Source: Chloroflexota bacterium (lineage in GTDB: Bacteria > Chloroflexota > Dormibacteria > Dormibacterales > Dormibacteraceae). From it: DNA of 13,248 nt. The stretch spans positions 1-13,248 of the forward strand of contig VBJR01000172.1 of the NCBI GenBank assembly GCA_005880175.1, given 5' to 3'. The notes beneath the pieces are model-generated. The model was not told where the DNA came from. It did not search any database and worked only from the letters and a program-made list of their open reading frames with translations. The translations under genes were made by a program, and so were the position numbers. Positions 7,275-12,930 of the stretch are shown piece by piece; position 1 is the stretch's first letter, and each line of letters starts with the position of its first letter.

Positions 7275-8071
7275 CGCGCCCTCGGGGTGGCGGCCAGCCG
7301 GGGCACCCCCGCCATGCGGGTGTGGTCCGCGTCGGGCGGCAGCACGGCCGCGGCCGCCCGCCAGGCCGCCACGCAGGCGTCGGCGATGGGCGTCGCTACG
7401 CCGGTCCCGACGGCCAGGCCCGCCGCGATCGCGACGTCCTTGACCATGAGGCGGAGCGCGAAGCCCGAGTCGTACCGCTCGCTCAGCACGAACCGCGCGA
7501 TCTTGGTCTCGGTCGCGTGGTTGCGCCCCGTCGAGTGGTTGAGCACGTCCAGCATCACCTCCGGCCGCAGGCCGAAGCGCCGGCCCACCTCGAGGACCTC
7601 CCCGGCCGCCGCGAGGCCGATCGCCGAGAGCAGGTTGTTGAGCGCCTTCATCGCGTGGCCGGCGCCGACCGGCCCGACGTGCGTGATCGTCGAGCCCAGC
7701 GCCTGGAGCAGCGGCCGGCAGCGGTCGAGCAGGTCCGGGTTGCCGCCGAACATGATCGCGAGATCCCGCGCCGGCTCAGACGAGCTCATGTCGATGACCA
7801 GGGCGCCGGGCCGGAGCACGTCGAGCAGTCGCGCGACCACCGACTCGACCGCGTCGCCGTCGGGCAGCATCGTGATCACGGCGGGGGCGGCGTGGAGCGC
7901 CGCCAGGCCGGCGGCCGCCTCCACGCCCGCCGCGCCGGCCAGCTCCTGCAGGCGCCGCGCGTCGCGGTCGTGCACCACGACGCGGCGGCCGGAGCCCACC
8001 AGGCGGCGGACCATCGGGCCGCCCATGGCGCCCGCGCCGACGAACCCGACCAGCTGGTCGCGAGTTGTCAC
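7271..8071 (-). CDS. 3-hydroxyisobutyrate dehydrogenase-family oxidoreductase, short (lacks DAPVSGG segment)
   Basis: Beta-hydroxyacid dehydrogenase family protein of 266 residues. The NAD(P)-binding start GFVGAGAMGGPM (9-20) is perfect, IDMSSSEPA ends the Rossmann domain (93-101), and the catalytic lysine is Lys142 in GAGHAMKALNNLL. The conserved substrate-binding block (DAPVSGG and its downstream helix), which should lie between EPA (99-101) and the strand LAIMFGG (104-110), is missing; the sequence passes directly from one to the other at bases about 7763-7771 without loss of frame. Family members are usually near 290-300 residues, so about 25-30 residues are gone. The start is GTG 8071, overlapping the regulator stop by 4 nt, and the stop overlaps the CMD-fold gene. 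Activity is doubtful unless the segment is dispensable; it could be decayed or mis-assembled. Confidence 0.85.
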   Translation of the reverse strand: MTTRDQLVGFVGAGAMGGPMVRRLVGSGRRVVVHDRDARRLQELAGAAGVEAAAGLAALHAAPAVITMLPDGDAVESVVARLLDVLRPGALVIDMSSSEPARDLAIMFGGNPDLLDRCRPLLQALGSTITHVGPVGAGHAMKALNNLLSAIGLAAAGEVLEVGRRFGLRPEVMLDVLNHSTGRNHATETKIARFVLSERYDSGFALRLMVKDVAIAAGLAVGTGVATPIADACVAAWRAAAAVLPPDADHTRMAGVPRLAATPRAR

Positions 8072-8769
8072 CGCGTGGCCGGCGCCGGCTGCTTGTCGGC
8101 CATCAGCTCGAACGCGATGCGCGCCTGGCGGACGTGCAGGGCGGCCAGCTCCCCGGCCCGCGGCGCGTCGCCGCGGTCGATCGCGGCCATCATCTCGCGC
8201 AGCTCCTCGATCGACGCCGACTGCCGGCCGGGCGCCTGGAGCGACAGGCCGCGCAGCATCTGGATGCGGGCCTGGATCGGCCGCAGCGTGGAGGCGATGA
8301 TCGGGTTGTCAGAGCCTTCAGTGAGCACTTTGTAGAACTCGTCCTTGGCGCGCAGCTCGTCGGGGATGGTCTCGCGCCTGTACGCCGCCTCCACCTGTGT
8401 GAACGCCTTCACGAGCCGTCTCTTCTGCGAATTGCTCGCGCGCTCCGCGAAGCAGCGCGCGGCCAGCGACTCCAGCGCCTCCCGGACCTCGTACAACGCC
8501 TTCGCTTCCCTGATGGTCGTCGCCGAGACGACCGGGCCTCGGTTGGCGACGAGCTTGACCAGGCCCTCCGCCTCCAGGTGCCGCAGCGCCTCGCGGATGA
8601 CCGTCCGGCTGACCTCGAAGCGCTCGCAGAGGTCGCGCTCGACCAGTCGCTCGCCGGGCTGGTAGTCGCCCAGGATGATGGCGTCGCGGAGCAGCTCGAT
8701 GACCTGCTTCCGCAGTGGCGCGGCCACCACCTCGACACGTTGCACACGGTTCGCGCCAGTCAGCGCCAT
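8068..8769 (-). CDS. GntR-family transcriptional regulator, FadR/FCD subfamily
   Basis: DNA-binding regulator of 233 residues from ATG 8769 (a GTG at 8787 would add six residues). The winged helix-turn-helix occupies about residues 18-85, with the signature PGERLVERDLCERFEVSRT (38-56) and VIREALRHLEAEGLV. The C-terminal FCD ligand domain follows (about 90-225). In that domain the metal ligands of many FCD regulators are partly replaced: Asp143 is present but the usual following His is Tyr146, the mid-domain His position reads Glu188/Glu189, and the last His212 is kept, so ligand sensing may be metal-independent. It is encoded inside the catabolic train, overlapping the dehydrogenase start by 4 nt, and probably controls this cluster and itself, responding to a pathway acid. 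An operator candidate is the dyad at 12076-12102, but that pairing is speculative. Confidence 0.92.
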   Translation of the reverse strand: MALTGANRVQRVEVVAAPLRKQVIELLRDAIILGDYQPGERLVERDLCERFEVSRTVIREALRHLEAEGLVKLVANRGPVVSATTIREAKALYEVREALESLAARCFAERASNSQKRRLVKAFTQVEAAYRRETIPDELRAKDEFYKVLTEGSDNPIIASTLRPIQARIQMLRGLSLQAPGRQSASIEELREMMAAIDRGDAPRAGELAALHVRQARIAFELMADKQPAPATR

Positions 8770-8826
8770 GCGTGCGGTACCCCCCACTTCAATCTACTAA
8801 CAGCGCCCAATAGCAGGGCATGCATA
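8770..8826 (-). other. 57-nt intergenic gap, possible internal promoter region
   Basis: This is the only real gap in the minus-strand train, between the MBL-fold gene stop and the GntR gene. It is less G+C-rich than its surroundings (for example GCATGCATATTAC and TTAGTAGATTGAAG on the respective strands), which is the usual appearance of a promoter in such genomes. A weak GCCC/GGGC stem is present. I do not see a convincing -35/-10 pair. The GGGGGG run 7-12 nt before ATG 8769 may serve as the Shine-Dalgarno of the regulator. Confidence 0.4.
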
Positions 8827-9648
8827 TTACGATGTTACCTCGACACCGGGCAGCGACCCGGCTCGCGTGCCGAGCGATTCCAGGGCCGCGAGCGTGACCT
8901 CGATCCGGCGTTCCACCGCCTCCCGGCCGACCGTCCACAGGCCGTGTCCGGGGGCGATCACGTCGATCTCGAGCCGGTCCCGCACGCCTCGCAGCCGCGC
9001 CACCGCGGAGGAGGTGTCGGCGATCGCCAGCCAGTCGAACTTGGCGAGCAGGTGCGCCCTCGTCGCGGCGATGTCAGGCACGCCCGACGGCGTCCACGCG
9101 TCGCTCTCCTCGACGAACGCGCCGCCGAAGAAGTCGGAGGTGAACAGCGTCCGCGTGACCGGGTCGTGGTACCAGAGGGTCGGAAGCGTCCGCACGGCCG
9201 GCTCCACGACGAGCAGCTCGCGCTCGCCGAACGGCACGTGGTCGCCGGGGAGCAGCCCGTTCGTGATCGCGACGTCCGGGTAGCGGCCGGACAGCGGGCC
9301 GATGTAGTCGAGCGGGATCACGTTCGTCTGGCTCGAGATGCCGGCGAACCGGAACCGCTCCGCGAGGACGTCGACGTTGCCGAGCGCGTCCGGCTCGACC
9401 CGGGTCATGGTGAGCCACAGCCGGGTCCCGGCCGGCAGCAGCGCCGCGAGCCGGTCGGCGATCGCGGCGCCGTGCGCGCGCAGGCCGGTGTCGATGAGCA
9501 GCGCGTCCGCCCGGGCCCGCACCAGGTAGCAGGTGGAGGGGTCGAACGCCTCCGTTCCCGGTGCGGCGTCAGCCGGATTCCACCGCACAGTCGGCGACTC
9601 GGCGCCACGTCCGCCTCCGCCGGTGGAATCCGGCTCAGTCCCGGGCAC
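8827..9648 (-). CDS. MBL-fold ODP-type (flavodiiron-like) protein with degenerate metal site
   Basis: Metallo-beta-lactamase-fold protein of 273 residues resembling the diiron ODP domain of A-type flavoproteins: LLIDTG strand (51-55), the loop TRVEPDALGN (82-91), the strand TRTLFTSDFFGG (165-176) and the C-terminal IAPGHG (231-236). Against the H-x-E-x-D-H pattern the loop reads R83-x-E85-x-D87-A88, and the later histidine position appears as Arg153 (AVRTLPTLWYHD). Only Asp172 and His235 are kept besides Glu85 and Asp87, so a normal diiron centre is unlikely. The start may be GTG 9648, overlapping the upstream MBL gene by 14 nt, or GTG 9588, which would drop a low-complexity 20-residue tail. 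It ends at TAA 8827-8829. A structural or regulatory partner of the upstream paralogue is the inference. Confidence 0.82.
   Translation of the reverse strand: MPGTEPDSTGGGGRGAESPTVRWNPADAAPGTEAFDPSTCYLVRARADALLIDTGLRAHGAAIADRLAALLPAGTRLWLTMTRVEPDALGNVDVLAERFRFAGISSQTNVIPLDYIGPLSGRYPDVAITNGLLPGDHVPFGERELLVVEPAVRTLPTLWYHDPVTRTLFTSDFFGGAFVEESDAWTPSGVPDIAATRAHLLAKFDWLAIADTSSAVARLRGVRDRLEIDVIAPGHGLWTVGREAVERRIEVTLAALESLGTRAGSLPGVEVTS
9571..9635. repeat. 15-bp perfect inverted repeat at the junction of the two MBL genes
   Basis: The arm agccggattccaccg (9571-9585) is the exact reverse complement of cggtggaatccggct (9621-9635), with a 35-nt spacer. The distal arm ends at the first base of the upstream MBL stop codon, so the hairpin would form across the stop and the first codons of the downstream MBL gene. 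There is no U-run. It could modulate read-through or stabilise the upstream message, or be the reason the second gene starts at GTG 9588 rather than 9648. Confidence 0.75.
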
Positions 9649-10447
9649 GGAAGCGCGCCTCCCGGAACCCCCGCGGCAGGAGGTCCATCATCACGTGCGG
9701 GTCGAGGATGACGGACCCGTGCGCGGGCGCCATCATGGCCACCGGGTGCCTGGCCGCGAACGCGCGGATGCGGTCGAACAGCGCGTCCACGTCGTCCACG
9801 TAGCGAGCCCAGTGCAGCGCGGAGCTGATCGTCATGGCGACGTCGTCGAGGTTGGCGGGGAGCTCGGTGGACGCCAGCGCGCACTGTCCGGCGTCGTGCT
9901 GGTGCGAGTAGGCGAACGCGTCCGACGTGAACAGCGTCCGGCTCCCGGTGTCATACGCCCACAGCGAGTTCGGGATGTCGTGGATGATCGCGTCCACGAC
10001 GAGCAGCGAGCGGCCGCCGAGGTCGATCGAGTCCCCGGGGCGGACGCGGTCGAACCGGTCCACGAGGTCGGGGTGGAACAGGTGGAAGTTGCGCGTGTCG
10101 CCGATCGCTCGCGCCTCCGGATACTTGCGCAGCCAGTAGGGCAGCAGGCCGTAGTGCACGTACTCGGGGTGCGTGGGGAAGACGTAGTCGAGCGCGCGGC
10201 CGCCGAGCGCCCCCTCCAGCTGGCGCTCGATCGCCGGCCAGTGCTGGGGCTGGCCGGTGTCCACGATCGCCGTGGCGCGCTCGCCCGCCACCAGGTAGAA
10301 GGACTGGTGCGCGTGCAGGATGCTGCTGCCGGCGTTCTTCAGGTACGCGCCCTGGATCCGCGGCAGCACCTCCAGGCACGTGCCGAGCCACGTGAGCCCG
10401 GGCGCCATCTCGCGGGGCAGGACCGGCGCGTGGCTCCGACCGGACAC
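9635..10447 (-). CDS. MBL-fold ODP-type (flavodiiron-like) protein, metal ligands mostly kept
   Basis: Metallo-beta-lactamase-fold protein of 270 residues from GTG 10447, 1 nt after the Rieske stop; ATG 10408 (MAPGLTWL) is an alternative giving 257. It resembles the oxygen-binding diiron (ODP) domain of flavodiiron proteins: AIVDTG (60-65), PTHPEYVHYG (91-100), IIHDIPNSLW (154-163), RTLFTSDAFAY (170-180) and APAHG (240-244). Candidate ligands are His93, Glu95, His98, His156, Asp176 and His243; the bridging-side Asp of H-x-E-x-D-H is replaced by Val97. There is no flavodoxin domain, so electrons, if used, must come from a separate protein, and the Rieske ferredoxin encoded immediately upstream is the obvious candidate. 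Hydrolase activity without redox chemistry is the alternative. The downstream paralogue has lost most of the same ligands. Confidence 0.85.
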   Translation of the reverse strand: MSGRSHAPVLPREMAPGLTWLGTCLEVLPRIQGAYLKNAGSSILHAHQSFYLVAGERATAIVDTGQPQHWPAIERQLEGALGGRALDYVFPTHPEYVHYGLLPYWLRKYPEARAIGDTRNFHLFHPDLVDRFDRVRPGDSIDLGGRSLLVVDAIIHDIPNSLWAYDTGSRTLFTSDAFAYSHQHDAGQCALASTELPANLDDVAMTISSALHWARYVDDVDALFDRIRAFAARHPVAMMAPAHGSVILDPHVMMDLLPRGFREARFRARD

Positions 10448-10448
10448 G

Positions 10449-10802
10449 TCAGCGCTCGATGAACACACGGCCGTTCTCGACCGTGACCGGGTAGGCGCGG
10501 ACGCGGTAGCGCTCCGGGTCGGCCGGCGAGCGGCCGGTGTCCACGTCGAACTCGAACTGGTGGAGCGGGCAGCGCAGGACCATCCGGCGCTCCGAGAAGC
10601 GGTACTCGCCCAGGTGGTCGCCCTCGACCATCGGCTCCAGCCGGCCGCCGGACAGCGCGCCGCCCTGGTGCGAGCACCGGTCGCGGAGGGCGCGGAAGCT
10701 GCCGTCGGCCCTGCGGACCAGGACCACGTCGACCGGGCCGACGCGGACCCTGCGGACCTGGCCGGGCGCGATCTCGTCCACGCCGGAGACGTCGACCCTC
10801 AT
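10449..10802 (-). CDS. Rieske [2Fe-2S] ferredoxin-type protein
   Basis: Small soluble Rieske protein of 117 residues, the size of dioxygenase-type ferredoxins. The cluster ligands are Cys43/His45 (DRCSHQGGALSGG) and Cys78/His81 (LRCPLHQFEFDVDTG), both boxes complete. It lacks a twin-arginine signal and membrane anchor, so it is a cytoplasmic electron carrier rather than a bc1 subunit. An insertion between the two boxes (about 54-75, EPMVEGDHLGEYRFSE) is longer than in typical short ferredoxins. ATG 10802 overlaps the stop of the 45-residue upstream gene by 4 nt (ATGA). No oxygenase alpha subunit or ferredoxin reductase is in the window, so its partner is unclear; the adjacent ODP-type proteins are the closest candidates. 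A longer frame extends upstream, but residues before MRVDVSG do not look like a Rieske protein. Confidence 0.92.
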   Translation of the reverse strand: MRVDVSGVDEIAPGQVRRVRVGPVDVVLVRRADGSFRALRDRCSHQGGALSGGRLEPMVEGDHLGEYRFSERRMVLRCPLHQFEFDVDTGRSPADPERYRVRAYPVTVENGRVFIER

Positions 10803-10936
10803 ATGGTCGGTTCCAATTCCGTCGAGGTCCGGAGGCCGGGATGGCGCCGGTGACCGATCCGACTGAGCTGAAGCACGCGCCAACCGACTCCGGAGTGGGC
10901 CTTGCTCGCCAGCGCGTCGAATTCGGAATCGCTCAT
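10799..10936 (-). CDS. 45-residue unknown protein, translationally coupled to the Rieske gene
   Basis: I do not recognise this protein. It starts at ATG 10936, 4 nt after the amidohydrolase stop, and ends at TGA 10799-10801, overlapping the Rieske ATG by 4 nt, so it fills the space between two real genes exactly. The N-terminus is acidic (MSDSEFDALASKA), followed by a WRVLQLSRIGHRRHPG stretch that is strongly basic with a central tryptophan, and a polar end. No cysteines, signal peptide or membrane segment are present. The precise overlap with both neighbours argues that it is translated. It could be a small assembly factor or subunit of the Rieske/MBL system, or only a coupling leader peptide; there is nothing in sequence to choose. 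Confidence 0.6.
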   Translation of the reverse strand: MSDSEFDALASKAHSGVGWRVLQLSRIGHRRHPGLRTSTELEPTI

Positions 10937-10940
10937 CTCA

Positions 10941-12056
10941 TCAGTCCCGCGGCGCCTCGAGCTTGGGGTACGCGCGGAGCGCGTTGCGGCCCATGATCCG
11001 GGCCCGCAGGTCGCCGGCGATCCCGTGCGGGAGCGCCTCGTCCACCACGTCCGCGTCATAGTGCGGGTAGTCGCTGGAGAACACCAGCATCCCGGCCGCG
11101 CCGCAGTCCTCGACCAGCGCCGTCAGCTGCCGCGCCGTCATCGGCTCCATCGGCTGCGTCGTGAGGGCGACGTGCGCGCGGAGGTGGTCGCTCGGCCGCC
11201 GCTTGACCCACGGCACCTGGTCGCGGAACGACACGTACTGCTGGTCGAGCCGGCTCATGAAGTACGGGAGCCACGAGAAGCCGGCCTCCATCGCGACGAC
11301 TTTCAGGTCGGGGAACGCGTCGAATACGCCGTTGAAGACCAGGCTGGCGAGCTGCGCCATCATCGCGTGGGAGGGCGCCAGGGCCTTCCACTCGATGTGC
11401 TGGCGCGGGTAGCCGAAGATGGTCCGCGTCCCGTAGCCGTGGTGGATGCCGAGGGTCAGGCGGTGGTGGACCATCGCCTCCCAGATGGGCCGGAGCCGCG
11501 GCTCGCCGAACTGGATGTCCACGCTGGTCGGCAGGCACACCTGGACCACCTGCGGATGGTTCCCCAACCGCTCGATCTCGCCCACCGCGTGGCGGGGATT
11601 GTCGAGGCTGACGATGAGGGAGCCGCGCAGCCGGGGCTCGGGCTCCAGCCAGCGCTCGACCAGCTGGGAGCCGCGCATGAACGCGACCGGCAGCTGGAGG
11701 TTGTTGAGGATGGCGACGTCGATGCCGAGCTCGTCGAACAGGTTGCGGCGCATGACGTCGAGGTCGCTGCCCAGCTCGCCGTCGTCCTGGGGCCGCCACC
11801 CGGTGCGGGTCTGCCAGGTCCGGGTCACGGAGCCGCTGGTGTAGGGGAAGCCGGTGTCGATCCGGCTGAAGCCCCACTCCTCGATGGGCTGCCTGTGCAC
11901 GGCGGGCATGTACGGCGCGAGGGAGCGGAAGCCCTTGAAGTACTCGTGGACGTCGGTGTCCACGACCAGCGGCTTGCCCGGTTCCTCGCCTTGTTCCTCG
12001 GCTTCCTCGGCTTGTTCCTCGCCTTGCGCGCGGCCCGCGCTGGGCCCGATGACCAT
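10941..12056 (-). CDS. Amidohydrolase-family protein (ACMSD-like, PF04909 type)
   Basis: Metal-dependent TIM-barrel protein of 371 residues, of the group including aminocarboxymuconate-semialdehyde and resorcylate decarboxylases. Landmarks are VVDTDVHEYF (31-40, one His where ACMSD has H-x-H), GIHHGYGTR (203-211, His205), VAMEAGFSWLPYFMSRLDQQY (254 onward, Glu257) and FSSDYPHYD (326-334, Asp329). These are typical of the family, so a decarboxylase or hydrolase role on a cyclic or unsaturated acid is plausible. Residues 121-136 (QLPVAFMRGSQLVERW) seem about 12-15 residues shorter than relatives at the position before the EPRLRGS motif. The N-terminal 29 residues are a Glu/Gln/Gly-rich low-complexity tail not seen in relatives. 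The start at ATG 12056 lacks a Shine-Dalgarno and may be leaderless. Confidence 0.88.
   Translation of the reverse strand: MVIGPSAGRAQGEEQAEEAEEQGEEPGKPLVVDTDVHEYFKGFRSLAPYMPAVHRQPIEEWGFSRIDTGFPYTSGSVTRTWQTRTGWRPQDDGELGSDLDVMRRNLFDELGIDVAILNNLQLPVAFMRGSQLVERWLEPEPRLRGSLIVSLDNPRHAVGEIERLGNHPQVVQVCLPTSVDIQFGEPRLRPIWEAMVHHRLTLGIHHGYGTRTIFGYPRQHIEWKALAPSHAMMAQLASLVFNGVFDAFPDLKVVAMEAGFSWLPYFMSRLDQQYVSFRDQVPWVKRRPSDHLRAHVALTTQPMEPMTARQLTALVEDCGAAGMLVFSSDYPHYDADVVDEALPHGIAGDLRARIMGRNALRAYPKLEAPRD
11979..12026. repeat. Short imperfect tandem repeat encoding an acidic N-terminal tail
   Basis: On the minus strand, units of CGAGGAACAAGG/C and CGAGGAAGC/CC alternate four times. They encode GEEQAEEAEEQGEE (residues 12-25) of the amidohydrolase. 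This low-complexity stretch is prone to slippage and adds a charged tail before the conserved VVDTDVHEYF. Confidence 0.7.
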
Positions 12057-12058
12057 AC

Positions 12059-12069
12059 TACAATAATAT
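12059..12069. promoter_or_regulatory. AT-rich divergent promoter core
   Basis: Between the divergent amidohydrolase and crotonase genes the bases 12056-12070 are almost all A/T, in a window that is otherwise G+C-rich. On the plus strand TACAAT (12059-12064) is a good -10 for the crotonase gene. On the minus strand TATTAT (complement of 12063-12068) lies 6 nt before the A of ATG 12056, the spacing expected for a leaderless transcript. No recognisable -35 is seen for either direction. Confidence 0.5.
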
Positions 12070-12075
12070 CGCTTT

Positions 12076-12102
12076 GATGCCGTCCACGTCGTGGATGGCG
12101 TC
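12076..12102. promoter_or_regulatory. 27-nt dyad (12-bp arms, 3-nt centre) in the divergent control region
   Basis: The arms gatgccgtccac (12076-12087) and gtggatggcgtc (12091-12102) flank GTC. As DNA they match at 10 of 12 positions; as RNA all 12 pair, two of them G-U. The core TCCAC-GTC-GTGGA is perfect. It lies downstream of the plus-strand -10 and upstream of the minus-strand one, a position suiting an operator that controls both genes, or a 5'-leader hairpin of the crotonase mRNA. No second copy was noticed elsewhere in the window. Confidence 0.6.
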
Positions 12103-12116
12103 CTGTCCGCGCAGCC

Positions 12117-12122
12117 AGGAGG
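12117..12122 (+). promoter_or_regulatory. Shine-Dalgarno of the second crotonase gene
   Basis: AGGAGG at 12117-12122 is followed by TGGTG and ATG at 12128. This decides the start; the in-frame ATG codons at 12074 and 12077 regions lack such a site and would add an unlike-family prefix. Confidence 0.85.
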
Positions 12123-12127
12123 TGGTG

Positions 12128-12913
12128 ATGAGCGAGGAGCCGGTCGTCCTCTACGAGCGGCGAGGGCCGATCGCCGTGGCCACGCTGAACCGGCCCCGCT
12201 ACCGGAACGCGCAGAACTCGGCGCTGCTGTACGCGCTCGATCGCGCGTTCCACGACGCGGCGATGGACGACGAGGTCCGCGTCATCGTCCTCCGGGGCGC
12301 CGGGCCGTCGTTCTCGGCCGGCCACGACACGGGCAGCCCCGGCCGCGACGTGGACGTGTCCTATCCCAGGCTCACGATGTGGCCGGACCACGTCGGCAAG
12401 CCGGCGATCGAGGGCCGCCTGAGCCGGGAGAGCGAGCTGTTCATGGAGCTGTGCTGGCGCTGGCGCGACCTGCCCAAGCCGACGGTCGCGATGGTGCAGG
12501 GCGCGTGCGTGGGCGGCGGCCTGATGCTGGCGTGGGTCTGCGACCTGATCGTGGCCGCGGACGACGCGTTCTTCGCGGACCCGGCGGTCCAGCAGGGCGG
12601 AGCGGGCGTGGAGTGGTTCGCGCACGCGTTCCAGCTGGGGCCGCGCGCCGCGAAGGAGCTGCTGTTCCTGGGCGAGCGGATGCCGGCCGACCGCGCGTAC
12701 GCGCTGGGGATGGTGAACCGCGTCGTGCCGGCGGCCGAGCTGGAGGCGGCCGTCATGGCGATCGCCGGGCGGCTCGCGGGCATGCCGCCGTTCGGCCTGC
12801 GCGCGGCCAAGCGCAACATCAACTTCGCGGAGACCGCGATGGGCCTGCGCGAGACGATCGACCACGCGTTCGGCTGGCACCAGCTGGTCCACGCCGCGGG
12901 CGAGGCGACCTAG
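12128..12913 (+). CDS. Crotonase-superfamily protein (enoyl-CoA hydratase/isomerase-like), lacks catalytic Glu pair
   Basis: Crotonase-fold protein of 261 residues, transcribed divergently from the main train, with a strong Shine-Dalgarno. It shows NRPRYRNAQN (21-30), the first oxyanion segment GPSFSAGHDTG (59-69), and the second GACVGGGLMLAWVCD (125-139). Relative to classical enoyl-CoA hydratase, Glu144 aligns with Met133 and Glu164 with Ala153, so it lacks both water-activating glutamates, as does the other crotonase here. An insertion around 73-100 with several charged residues is unusual for the family and lies near the expected acyl-binding region. The end is LRETIDHAFGWHQLVHAAGEAT, consistent with a trimerising C-terminus. 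CoA-ester binding is likely; the reaction is not identified. Shared control with the catabolic train is inferred from the divergent arrangement. Confidence 0.92.
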   Translation: MSEEPVVLYERRGPIAVATLNRPRYRNAQNSALLYALDRAFHDAAMDDEVRVIVLRGAGPSFSAGHDTGSPGRDVDVSYPRLTMWPDHVGKPAIEGRLSRESELFMELCWRWRDLPKPTVAMVQGACVGGGLMLAWVCDLIVAADDAFFADPAVQQGGAGVEWFAHAFQLGPRAAKELLFLGERMPADRAYALGMVNRVVPAAELEAAVMAIAGRLAGMPPFGLRAAKRNINFAETAMGLRETIDHAFGWHQLVHAAGEAT

Positions 12914-12930
12914 CGCCGGGCACGTGGGCC

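Noticed and set aside
8770..8826. Small RNA or riboswitch in the gap before the GntR gene
   Set aside because: Only a weak 4-bp stem and no recognisable aptamer; too short for a riboswitch.
10902..12077. Plus-strand open frame opposite the first amidohydrolase
   Set aside because: The minus strand encodes a clear PF04909 protein with metal-site motifs; the plus frame looks like an antisense shadow.
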